Shown here one piece after another: positions 1 through 7,562 of a DNA stretch of 40,680 nucleotides. The notes under the pieces are model-generated. The model was not told where the DNA came from, made no database searches, and was given only the letters and a program-made list of their open reading frames with translations. Origin of the DNA: Caldilineales bacterium (GTDB lineage: Bacteria > Chloroflexota > Anaerolineae > J102); contig JAGFJG010000051.1 in assembly GCA_024102915.1 (NCBI GenBank), positions 1 to 40,680 of the forward strand, written 5' to 3'. Within the stretch, counting starts at the first letter, position 1, and the number at the start of each line of letters is the position of its first letter. The position numbers and the translations under genes are program-made.

Positions 1-498
1 GAATCGAAACGGCCCAGCCTGATCGTGCGCTACGAATTGCAGCCACGCGTAGGCACGCCCACGCCGACTCCCAGCCCCACCGCCACGCCGACAGCGACCC
101 TCACGCCCTCACCCACGCCGACAGCGACGCCCATGGCAGCGACGTTGCGAGGCGTCATTTACGTGGACGAGAATGGCGATGGCGAACGCCAGGCCGGAGA
201 GCTGCCGCTGGCCGGGGCTATCGTCAATCTGTCGGCTGCCCAAAATCAGTGGGCGGATGAAACGGGGGCTGATGGGCTGTACGAGTTCGTCAGTCTTTCT
301 CCGGGCCAGTACACGCTAGAGGTTAGCCCGCCGGCCGGTTACGGGCCTTCCCGCCCGCAAACGCCGCTGAACTTCGCCATCAATCCCGGCGTCGATATGG
401 AATTGAACTTCGGCCACGAACCTTTGCCCACGCCGACCGTCACGCCCACCGCCAGCCCCACTGCGCTCGAACTCTATTTGCCGCTGCTGCGTCGCTAA
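1..498 (+). CDS. Secreted Thr-Pro-linker protein with SdrD B-like domain (3' part)
   Basis: The frame is open from base 1, so the true start lies upstream of the window. The visible part begins with a few residues of an unidentified domain, then a Thr-Pro/Ser-Pro linker of about 25 residues. Next comes a ~90-residue beta-sandwich of the SdrD B-like/Cna-B type: 'GVIYVDENGDGERQ', then a DGLYEF-SLSPGQYTLEV pattern typical of these carboxypeptidase-regulatory-like folds. A second Pro-Thr linker follows, and the protein ends in the hydrophobic-basic tail 'LELYLPLLRR'. Such linkers are common in Chloroflexota extracellular proteins, so export is inferred although the signal peptide is out of view. 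The TAA stop (496-498) shares bases with the TAG of the convergent minus-strand gene. The catalytic or binding role of the full protein cannot be told. Confidence 0.85.
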   Translation, partial: ESKRPSLIVRYELQPRVGTPTPTPSPTATPTATLTPSPTPTATPMAATLRGVIYVDENGDGERQAGELPLAGAIVNLSAAQNQWADETGADGLYEFVSLSPGQYTLEVSPPAGYGPSRPQTPLNFAINPGVDMELNFGHEPLPTPTVTPTASPTALELYLPLLRR

Positions 499-1157
499 CC
501 GTGGCGGGCAGCCAGCTTCTGCTCCAACTCCGCCAGATCCTTGCTGCCAGCAATGAATTTCAAATCTGCGTCTCGCACTTCCGCCCACAACACGGGGTGC
601 GAGGCGCAGTAGGGGTTGGTCTGCACGGCGGCGGGGAATGAAGCGAACTGCTGGGGATAGAGCGTGTCGTTGGAGATAACGCGCCAGGCCTGTTGTATCT
701 GGAAAACGCAGATCACATGCGCGGAATAGAGCAGGGGATTCTGGGCGAACGTGAACGGGTCGAGGATGACGGAAGTGACATAGATTCTCGATGGGTCTTC
801 GACGAACTGCTTCACGTTCTGCGCCGAAAAAAAGGCCAGCCCGTCGCAATCATCCTCGAAAATGCCCTTGTCCCGAAACTGCGCTGCGATCGTCTCTTTG
901 TTGGGAAACACATCGATGATGCCATTCAACCCATCCGGCTTCCACCGCACGTGTTTGGGCAGCCAGGCGGCATAGCTTTCCAGGCTCGGCCAGGCGTCAT
1001 CGTGGCCCGGCCATTCCGCCTGCGGCTTGAAGCGATTGAACAGCGACGAGCGAGGGGGCTTTCCCACGCGAAATGTGGCGCTGAGCCCGCGCCAATAGGC
1101 CCCGCGCGCAATCCGGCGATGGGCCGGCTGGGGCGTGCTGGAAAGCTGCTCGCTCAT
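495..1157 (-). CDS. Transglutaminase-like putative cysteine protein, unknown function
   Basis: A 220-residue protein with no obvious signal peptide. The middle contains 'EDDCDGLAFF' (Cys104), then 'YSAHVICVF' (His147) and 'WRVISND' (Asn163/Asp164). This order and spacing fit the Cys-His-Asp layout of transglutaminase-like or bacterial cysteine-peptidase folds, where Cys sits in a D-C-D type motif. The assignment is by motif order only and is tentative. The ATG at 1157 starts one base after the TGA of the epimerase gene, so the two are almost certainly cotranscribed and translationally coupled. It is the last gene of the pair. A role linked to nucleotide-sugar or cell-envelope metabolism is suggested only by that context. 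Confidence 0.75.
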   Translation of the reverse strand: MSEQLSSTPQPAHRRIARGAYWRGLSATFRVGKPPRSSLFNRFKPQAEWPGHDDAWPSLESYAAWLPKHVRWKPDGLNGIIDVFPNKETIAAQFRDKGIFEDDCDGLAFFSAQNVKQFVEDPSRIYVTSVILDPFTFAQNPLLYSAHVICVFQIQQAWRVISNDTLYPQQFASFPAAVQTNPYCASHPVLWAEVRDADLKFIAGSKDLAELEQKLAARHG

Positions 1158-1158
1158 T

Positions 1159-2112
<954 letters not shown>

Positions 2113-2118
2113 GGGCGT

Positions 2119-2147
2119 AGCATAGCAGCATGGATGGTCGGAAGCAA
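2119..2147 (-). promoter_or_regulatory. Candidate leaderless promoter of the epimerase gene
   Basis: On the minus strand TTGCTT (2147-2142) is separated by 17 bases from TATGCT (2124-2119). The expected transcription start, about seven bases past the -10, falls on the ATG at 2112, so the mRNA would have essentially no leader. There is no Shine-Dalgarno sequence upstream of this ATG, which agrees. The -35 match is weak. Confidence 0.4.
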
Positions 2148-2181
2148 CGTTCCGCCCTGGGGTTCTGCAGCGCAACCCAAG

Positions 2182-2339
2182 CCGTCGATCCCGTTGACAG
2201 TGTCGGGATGCAGAAATACAATACGTGCAATGAACGCAGGAAGCGCCTGATTGGTTCAGCGCGACAGCCGCCACGCAGAGCGAATTGGCAAGTGCTCCTG
2301 AAAATGCCGCTGGGCGGCGGTCTGATTCAAAAGTTAGGC
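2182..2339 (+). repeat. Direct repeat copy 1: promoter plus structured segment
   Basis: This block matches 3108-3255 in the same orientation. The first ~62 bases differ at only a handful of positions; the rest is more diverged but keeps the same hairpin. Copy 1 contains a TTGACA-17-TACAAT promoter (2194-2222) and then a stem of CAGCCGCC (2265-2272) with GGCGG-t-CTG (2316-2324), with one bulged base. It ends in GTTAGGC (2333-2339), which fits the integron attC core consensus GTTRRRY. It lies directly before the PIN-domain gene and marks the left edge of the AT-rich island. No transposase is nearby. Confidence 0.85.
2194..2222 (+). promoter_or_regulatory. Sigma70-type promoter inside repeat copy 1
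   Basis: TTGACA (2194-2199), a 17-base spacer, then TACAAT (2217-2222). Six of six and five of six bases match the consensus. Transcription would begin near 2229, pass through the conserved stem and reach the PIN-domain gene at 2377. The identical hexamers and spacing occur in repeat copy 2. Confidence 0.7.
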
Positions 2340-2376
2340 GAGTGCTTTCCAACTCAAAGAGTGCTAAAATAACTGT

Positions 2377-2817
2377 GTGAAAATCTACCTTGATTTATGC
2401 GCTATTCAAAGACCTCTTGATACATCCAATCAAATTCGGATTGTTTTAGAGTCGGAAGCTGTTCTTGGCATTATCACTTATTGTGATAGCGGGCAGGTAG
2501 AATTGCTCTCATCTGAAGCGCTGCTTTATGAAGGCGAGCAAAGCGCCCTGCCTGTAAGAAAAGAACATACTCAGTCGGTCTTGGCGAAAGCAAAGAACTT
2601 TCTTGTTGTCACGGAAAAAGAAAAATCACGTGCGGCAGAAATAATGCAAGTTGGCGTGAAGCCGCTTGACGCACTTCATATCGCTTTAGCAGAATCAGCT
2701 AGTGCCGAATATTTCTGCACTTGTGATGACAAATCATTGAGAAATGCCGAGAAGATAAAAGATTTAGCGATGAAAGTGGTAAATCCCATTGATTTGGTTC
2801 AGGAGATTGAAAAATGA
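2377..2817 (+). CDS. PIN-domain ribonuclease, VapC-like toxin candidate
   Basis: A 146-residue protein covering one PIN domain. Its start '[12 protein letters not shown]' matches the PIN subgroup that begins YLDxCxxxRPxD, with Asp6 as first metal ligand. Glu47 in 'SSEALLYE', Asp98 in 'KPLDALHIA' and Asp117/118 in 'CTCDDKSL' supply the other acidic ligands, so the Mg-dependent nuclease site looks intact. Members usually cleave RNA as toxins. The start is a GTG; an extended -10 element TGCTAAAAT (2362-2370) ends six bases before it, suggesting a leaderless transcript in addition to the repeat-borne promoter. The stop overlaps the next start (ATGA). Base composition is clearly more AT-rich than the flanking epimerase and sixA genes, indicating acquisition. 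Confidence 0.88.
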   Translation: MKIYLDLCAIQRPLDTSNQIRIVLESEAVLGIITYCDSGQVELLSSEALLYEGEQSALPVRKEHTQSVLAKAKNFLVVTEKEKSRAAEIMQVGVKPLDALHIALAESASAEYFCTCDDKSLRNAEKIKDLAMKVVNPIDLVQEIEK

Positions 2818-3026
2818 TTGCAGAAGTGCGACCTCTAATCGAAGTTAATCAGCAAGCAATCCACCTGCTCTATAAAGAGTTGGGGGTTGTTGATGCTGTT
2901 CGTTTTCTAAAACAGTTTACTCAAGGCTATGGAAATTACACTCAAGAGCGAGAAGTTATCTTTGCGAATAAGTCCCTTGACGACATTGTTAGCGAAATCG
3001 AAAAGCGGAGAAAGACGGCACAGTAA
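2814..3026 (+). CDS. Small partner (putative antitoxin) of the PIN-domain protein
   Basis: A 70-residue protein whose ATG overlaps the PIN gene stop by four bases, with an AGGAG-like site about eight bases upstream, so the two are translationally coupled. It contains 'LYKELGVVDAVRFLKQF' followed by 'GYGNYTQERE' and a Lys/Arg-rich end. I recall proteins of this pattern next to PIN-domain genes in cyanobacteria and Chloroflexota, but a formal family cannot be confirmed here. No ribbon-helix-helix or AbrB motif is visible. In classical vapBC loci the antitoxin comes first; here the order is reversed. The antitoxin role is inferred from size, coupling and neighbour. Confidence 0.75.
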   Translation: MIAEVRPLIEVNQQAIHLLYKELGVVDAVRFLKQFTQGYGNYTQEREVIFANKSLDDIVSEIEKRRKTAQ

Positions 3027-3107
3027 ATGTTGGTGGGCGTAGGCTAACCTGCCTGCACTTTTTGTCAACAGCAAAGGTCTTGGGGCAAAAATCCACTCAA
3101 TACTCGA

Positions 3108-3255
3108 CCGTCGATCCCGTTGACAGTGCCGGGATGCAGAAATACAATATGTGCAATGAATGCAGAAAATACTTATTTGCTTCAGCGTGCTAGCCGCCAA
3201 GCTGCGCGTACAGAAAAGTCTTGAAAAATGCCGTTGGACGGCGGGCTAGTTCAAA
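3108..3255 (+). repeat. Direct repeat copy 2: promoter plus structured segment
   Basis: Second copy of the 2182-2331 block in direct orientation. The promoter half is nearly identical. The stem is CTAGCCGCC (3190-3198) with GGCGG-g-CTAG (3240-3249) and keeps the one-base bulge at the same place. One pair changes from C-G in copy 1 to T-A here, a compensatory change. Unlike copy 1 it does not end in GTTRRRY: the aligned bases are TATACGA. It lies between the toxin-like pair and the methyltransferase gene. Confidence 0.85.
3120..3148 (+). promoter_or_regulatory. Sigma70-type promoter inside repeat copy 2
   Basis: TTGACA (3120-3125), 17 bases, TACAAT (3143-3148), identical in hexamers and spacing to copy 1. 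It points to the methyltransferase-nuclease-ATPase genes, leaving a leader of about 270 bases that contains the conserved stem. Confidence 0.7.
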
Positions 3256-3427
3256 TATACGACTGACCGTTGCACGCCCGCTGGGCAGATGATTACAATC
3301 TCATTCTCACTTGCACCTCTTCTGCTCCCATTCTTATCAACTTTGCTATGGCGCAGAACCTCTTGAATAAATTGCAATATGCTCTTATGTTCTTGATTGT
3401 CCTAAATTCTAATGAAATTGCGTGTTT
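3256..3427 (+). promoter_or_regulatory. Leader region with candidate proximal promoter
   Basis: No gene is visible between the repeat and the methyltransferase. TTGAAT (3363-3368), a 17-base spacer and TATGTT (3386-3391) form a moderate promoter match that would start transcription about 30 bases before the methyltransferase ATG. The tract is AT-rich, so a chance match is possible. Confidence 0.35.
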
Positions 3428-4354
3428 ATGAAAATTGCCTATAAAACAAGTCGTGGAACCTTTTTGCAAGGGGATGCCGAGGATTTGCTCTTATCTTCAC
3501 TCACAATCCCATACAAGGAAAAGGTTAATTTGATATTTACTTCACCACCATTTCCATTAATCCGAAAAAAGAAATATGGTAACTTAGAGGGACAACATTA
3601 TATTGACTGGATTGCCGGTTTTGCCTGTATCTTTCGTGATTTGTTGAAGCCAGATGGATCCATTGTCATGGAAGTTGGCAATTCTTGGGAGAAAGGACGC
3701 CCTGTAATGTCCACCTGGGCACTACGGGCGCTGCTTGCATTCCTTGAAGAAGGAAATTTTTCGTTGTGCCAACAATTTATATGGCATAATCCGGCAAGAT
3801 TACCTAGTCCTGCTCAATGGGTTAATGTAGAACGGATACGAGTCAAGGATTCGTTCACTCATCTATGGTGGATGTCGCCAACTGATCGCCCAAAAGCAGA
3901 TAATCGTAGGGTATTGAATGAGTATAGCTCATCAATGAAAAAACTCTTAAAGTCAAAGAAGTACAACGCAGGAAAAAGACCATCTGAACACGATATTGGG
4001 CAAACATCATTTTTAAGAAATAATAATGGAGCAATTCCGTCAAATGTTATAGTTGATTCACCAGATGATGAAACTTCAAATGTAATTACAATGTCGAATA
4101 CACGGGCAAGAACAAGCTATCTTGAATATTGTCGAGATAACAACCTAAAGCCGCATCCTGCGCGAATGCCACTTAACCTGCCAAAATTTTTCATTGAATT
4201 CTTAACGGAACCTGAAGATTTGGTTCTTGATCCTTTTGCCGGTAGTAATACCACGGGGGCGGCAGCAGAGGAACTAGAGCGCAAATGGGTTGCTGTGGAA
4301 CTAGAAGAAAAATATATTGTTGGCTCTAAGGGACATTTCCAATTATTCGGCTAA
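3428..4354 (+). CDS. DNA methyltransferase, beta class (N4-cytosine or N6-adenine)
   Basis: A 308-residue protein with circularly permuted order: catalytic motif IV 'TSPPF' at residues 38-42, a central ~150-residue variable part that should be the target-recognition region, and the AdoMet-binding motif I 'LDPFAGSNTTG' near residue 267. Before motif I lies 'HPARMPLNLP', typical of motif X in N4-cytosine/N6-adenine enzymes. The SPPF form favours N4-cytosine but does not settle the base. It would protect host DNA within a restriction-modification-like set with the next two genes. The ATG at 3428 is preferred; a GTG six bases upstream is an alternative. Neither has a clear ribosome-binding site. 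Codon use is AT-rich, unlike the host genes. Confidence 0.92.
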   Translation: MKIAYKTSRGTFLQGDAEDLLLSSLTIPYKEKVNLIFTSPPFPLIRKKKYGNLEGQHYIDWIAGFACIFRDLLKPDGSIVMEVGNSWEKGRPVMSTWALRALLAFLEEGNFSLCQQFIWHNPARLPSPAQWVNVERIRVKDSFTHLWWMSPTDRPKADNRRVLNEYSSSMKKLLKSKKYNAGKRPSEHDIGQTSFLRNNNGAIPSNVIVDSPDDETSNVITMSNTRARTSYLEYCRDNNLKPHPARMPLNLPKFFIEFLTEPEDLVLDPFAGSNTTGAAAEELERKWVAVELEEKYIVGSKGHFQLFG

Positions 4355-4426
4355 AATAGATTAAGGTAAGCAATGATGGTTGGTTAATGTTTGAGTACAT
4401 CAAAGTTCACCTAGAGCAAGTACAAA

Positions 4427-5212
4427 ATGGCTAGAATACTCATAGATGGAAAATGGTTTGAACAAGTAGAACCTTCAACATTTTCTGAAACTGAGCTTGA
4501 AGCTCGTGTAATTCTTCATGCTCCTTCAATTTATCCTGAATACTATGTGTTGCCATTCAAGCAGACAGTTGAGTCAGAATATGGGAGAGCTATTCCTGAC
4601 CTAGTCTTCGTTGCCAAAAACTACAGAGAATGGAAAATTGTAGAGATAGAAATGGGGTATCACAATCTAAATGGCCATGTGGAACCACAGGTTCAGAAGT
4701 TGGCCGCTGCTGATTATGGTGTTCGGGAAGCGACTTATTTGTACAAGTCAAATCGCCTGCTTGATCTCGATAAAACGAAGAACTTACTCCGCAAGACCGA
4801 ACCTCAAGTATTAGTTATTGTCAATCAATCAAAGGAAGATTGGGTCAAGCCCCTGGTTAAGTATGGGGCTATTCTTGCAATTTTCGAGTTGTTCCGTTCC
4901 GATGATGACATCGAGATATTCCGAGTCAATGGTGAATATCCCACACAGATAATTGACACCATTTCACAATGTGCTTTCCATCCAATAACACCACAGTTTT
5001 TGGAAGTACAAACTCCAAATAACCTAAACTTGCCACGTCGTGGTCGAGTCAAACTACGATATAACAATTGTATGACAGAATGGGAACGTGTTGATGCTGA
5101 AGGCAAGGTATGGCTATCTCCTGTGGGACGTAATCCCCTAAATGACCGTCATAGTTATGAGATTTTTAGACAAAGCGATACATCTTTAGTATTGAGAAAA
5201 CGAAATGTCTAA
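4427..5212 (+). CDS. Putative PD-(D/E)XK-fold endonuclease
   Basis: A 261-residue protein I do not recognise as a named family. Residues 20-95 show the core expected of the PD-(D/E)XK fold: Glu22/Glu24 in a first helix, 'AIPDLVF' with Asp58, then 'WKIVEIEMG' with Glu73-x-Glu75 after a 14-residue hairpin, and a following helix with 'PQVQKL'. The last site residue is Glu rather than the usual Lys, a substitution known in some members. Residues ~100-165 continue an alpha/beta fold; the last ~90 residues look like a separate beta-rich domain. It lies 72 bases after the methyltransferase and 21 bases before the ATPase, so it is the natural candidate for the restriction nuclease. Confidence 0.72.
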   Translation: MARILIDGKWFEQVEPSTFSETELEARVILHAPSIYPEYYVLPFKQTVESEYGRAIPDLVFVAKNYREWKIVEIEMGYHNLNGHVEPQVQKLAAADYGVREATYLYKSNRLLDLDKTKNLLRKTEPQVLVIVNQSKEDWVKPLVKYGAILAIFELFRSDDDIEIFRVNGEYPTQIIDTISQCAFHPITPQFLEVQTPNNLNLPRRGRVKLRYNNCMTEWERVDAEGKVWLSPVGRNPLNDRHSYEIFRQSDTSLVLRKRNV

Positions 5213-5233
5213 ATACCATAAGAGGTTATTCAA

Positions 5234-6772
5234 ATGAGCATTCCTTTTCAAATCGGTTTTGATGCCATTACTTCCTATAAGCGTTTAGCTTATACTCCGT
5301 GGCATGCGATAGCAGAATTCGTTGACAACTCTACGCAATCCTATTTTAATAATCGTGAACAGCTTGACGAATTAGCTATTCCTGGACAGCGTCCCTTAAA
5401 AGTTGAAATAGAGTATAGCTGGGATGATGATATTCTAAGAGTTGAAGATAATGCTATGGGAATGTCATATAGAGAGCTAAAGGATGCCTTACATGTTGCT
5501 CATCCACCAGAAATAACTTCAGGCCGATCTAAATATGGTATGGGGTTAAAGACAGCGGCTTGCTGGATTGGAAATCTTTGGACTGTTCGTACTAAAAAAC
5601 TAGGTGAAACGGTTGAACACACAGTTACTTTAGATGTGGAAAGAATCGCAGATGGTAAAAATCAACTTCCGTATCAGTCCAAATCAGACTGCTCAAAAGA
5701 TAAACACTATACTGTTATCGAAATTAGACAGCATAATCGCAAATTTCAAGGACGCACTCTTGGTAAAATCGGACAGTTTTTAAGTTCTATGTACCGGGAA
5801 GATTTTCGCAGCGAAATTTTGACTTTAATATGGAGAGATAAAATACTAGATTGGGTTGAATTAGATGATAAGTTACTGACAGCAAGGGACGGGAAAAAGT
5901 ATCGAAAAACTTTCGATTTTTATATTAACGAATACAATGAAGAATATAGGAGGAAAGTCTATGGTTGGGTTGGCGTTTTACGTGACGGTAGCCGTAGCGA
6001 TGCAGGTTTCTCTATTTTGCATTCTGGACGTGTAGTTAAAGGATGGCCCGAATCGTGGCGTCCGAGTTCATTATATGGCCAAGAACAAGGTTCTAATAAC
6101 TTGGTCAATCAGCGTTTGGTTGGAGAAATCCATTTGGATGAATTTGATGTGAGCCATACAAAAGACGATATTTTGTGGCTTGGTGATCAGTTGGATCAAG
6201 TTGAAGACGGATTACTCACACATTGTGGTGATTACAAGCAGGTTGCTAATAGTTACAGAAAAAGTAAGGATGATCGGCGGGGGCCATCGGAAATAGAAAC
6301 CAATACTGCGATTATTGAGCTTCAAAGAGAATTAGAGTCTCCTGAAATAATTGATATAATTACCCTAGATCCAATGTTGCCAATAAACTTAGTTGAGGGA
6401 GTAGTAAAATCCGTTAAAGAAAGCGTCTTGGAAAGGTATGAGGCCAGATTTACTGCAAGAATAGATCGATTGACTGTTAAAGGATATCTTGAAGAAGATA
6501 TGTCTTCATTAGAACCTTATGTTACGATTGACTCGACTCAAGAAACAGAAGTTCTGATTATTGTAAATGCCGCCCACCCTCATTGGAATCAATTAAGTGG
6601 TGCTCAAGGGGTTTTAAATTATCTACGTCATTGTACTTACGATGGAATTGCGGAATGGCAAGCACGACAGAAGGTTGCAAGAATCGATCCAGAGACCATA
6701 AAATTGTTGAAAGATAAATTACTTAGGTTACCTCTTGAAATCGAACAGCACATGGAGGATGAAGATACTTAA
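5234..6772 (+). CDS. GHKL (MORC/MutL/Hsp90-like) ATPase of a restriction-type system
   Basis: A 512-residue protein with an N-terminal GHKL ATP-binding domain. The N box is 'AEFVDNSTQ' (Glu28, Asn32), the G1 box 'EDNAMGM' (71-77) and the G2 box 'GRSKYGMGLK' (97-106). A ribosomal-S5-like second domain follows, with 'GFSILHSGRVVKG' and 'GEIHLDEFDVSHTKDDILW' near residues 255-325. In MORC, MutL and Hsp90 proteins ATP binding closes a dimer clamp around DNA or a client. Iyer, Abhiman and Aravind described MORC-like ATPases encoded beside methyltransferases and nucleases in prokaryotic restriction-modification operons; this gene fits that class. The C-terminal ~180 residues are unassigned. A clear AGAGG site lies eight bases before the ATG. 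Confidence 0.88.
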   Translation: MSIPFQIGFDAITSYKRLAYTPWHAIAEFVDNSTQSYFNNREQLDELAIPGQRPLKVEIEYSWDDDILRVEDNAMGMSYRELKDALHVAHPPEITSGRSKYGMGLKTAACWIGNLWTVRTKKLGETVEHTVTLDVERIADGKNQLPYQSKSDCSKDKHYTVIEIRQHNRKFQGRTLGKIGQFLSSMYREDFRSEILTLIWRDKILDWVELDDKLLTARDGKKYRKTFDFYINEYNEEYRRKVYGWVGVLRDGSRSDAGFSILHSGRVVKGWPESWRPSSLYGQEQGSNNLVNQRLVGEIHLDEFDVSHTKDDILWLGDQLDQVEDGLLTHCGDYKQVANSYRKSKDDRRGPSEIETNTAIIELQRELESPEIIDIITLDPMLPINLVEGVVKSVKESVLERYEARFTARIDRLTVKGYLEEDMSSLEPYVTIDSTQETEVLIIVNAAHPHWNQLSGAQGVLNYLRHCTYDGIAEWQARQKVARIDPETIKLLKDKLLRLPLEIEQHMEDEDT

Positions 6773-7072
6773 ATATTCATCTAGTGGTTTCATGGCAAAG
6801 CAAAAATCTACCAAATAAGTCGCATGTACACGAATTGCTACCCTTAGCGTTTAGAACTGGTTGCACCCGCGGTGTCAACTTGATATCGAAAGTAAACTTG
6901 CTTGCCTGCAATCGAGTGATTTCAAGCGTTAGACCAACACCCTTTTCTCGTCGCCAACTGAACAAAGAACTCCCCCCCAACTCGTTGGCTTTTCCCCAAC
7001 ACATGGTGCTAAAATCGGGCGGATGTCCTCATCCTCGCCCTGACTGGGTGAACGTTTGACTGCGGAATTGCT
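6773..7072 (+). other. Right border of the AT-rich island; attC-like end and sixA promoter
   Basis: No convincing gene is present. At 6921-6934 the sequence TTCAAGCGTTAGAC closely resembles the 3' end of integron attC sites (core GTTRRRY at 6928-6934). An imperfect complementary arm, GTCAACTTGATATCGA, begins at 6878 and would give a 57-base folded site with bulges. After ~6935 the composition moves back to that of the host. TTGGCT (6985-6990) and an extended -10 TGCTAAAAT (7007-7015), 19 bases apart, may drive sixA. The 10-mer GTGCTAAAAT is also found at 2361-2370, near the left border. Confidence 0.4.
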
Positions 7073-7561
7073 ATGAAATCACTGTTCATCATGCGCCATG
7101 CCAAATCTTCCTGGGATTCTCCCAACCTGCCCGACTTCGACCGCCCACTGGCCGGGCGTGGCGAAAAAGACGCTCCGCGTATGGGCGATTTCCTGGCCGG
7201 GCGCGACCTGGTTCCTGATCTGATCGTGAGTTCACCGGCGCTGCGCGCCAAAACGACGGCGAAGCGGGCGGCGAAGGCGATGGGCTATGATGACGAGATC
7301 GTCTATGACGAACGCATCTATGCGGCCGGGGTGCAGGACTTGATGGCGGTGGTGGCCGGGCTGCCCAACGAAGTCGAGAGCGTGATGCTGGTGGGGCACA
7401 ATCCCGGTTTCGAGGAATTGGTGGAATGGCTGTGCGGGGCGGCCGCGCGCATGCCCACGGCGGCCATCGCCTATGTCGCCATCGATGCGGAAAATTGGTT
7501 CGAGGTTGGCGAGAATTCGGGCGTGCTGGAATGGTTGATCACGCCGAAACTGCTTGATTGA
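7073..7561 (+). CDS. sixA: SixA-type histidine phosphatase
   Basis: A 162-residue protein of the histidine phosphatase superfamily in its short SixA form. The phosphate-pocket motif is 'MRHAKSSW' (Arg8-His9, with His9 as nucleophile). The second histidine is His109 in 'LVGHNPG', and Arg58 in 'SSPALRAKTTA' completes the pocket. SixA proteins remove phosphate from histidine phosphotransfer domains or small phospho-compounds. It is the first gene of the plus-strand run and is separated by one base from the adenylyltransferase gene, so its substrate may instead be a sugar phosphate of that pathway; this is inference from position. Confidence 0.9.
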   Translation: MKSLFIMRHAKSSWDSPNLPDFDRPLAGRGEKDAPRMGDFLAGRDLVPDLIVSSPALRAKTTAKRAAKAMGYDDEIVYDERIYAAGVQDLMAVVAGLPNEVESVMLVGHNPGFEELVEWLCGAAARMPTAAIAYVAIDAENWFEVGENSGVLEWLITPKLLD

Positions 7562-7562
7562 G

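Noticed and set aside
2113..2352. 80-codon N-terminal extension of the epimerase, and the similar Cys/His-rich translation opposite repeat copy 2
   Set aside because: Both come from the minus strand of the direct repeat. The Cys/His-rich match only reflects DNA-level repeat identity, and the Rossmann fold starts at 2112.
3040..3050. GGCTAAC as the R'' end of an attC site after the toxin pair
   Set aside because: One base departs from RYYYAAC and the nearest matching end would be over 200 bases away, longer than known attC sites.
2182..3255. Insertion sequence or composite transposon bounded by the direct repeats
   Set aside because: There is no transposase and no terminal inverted repeats, and the enclosed genes read as a toxin-antitoxin-like pair.
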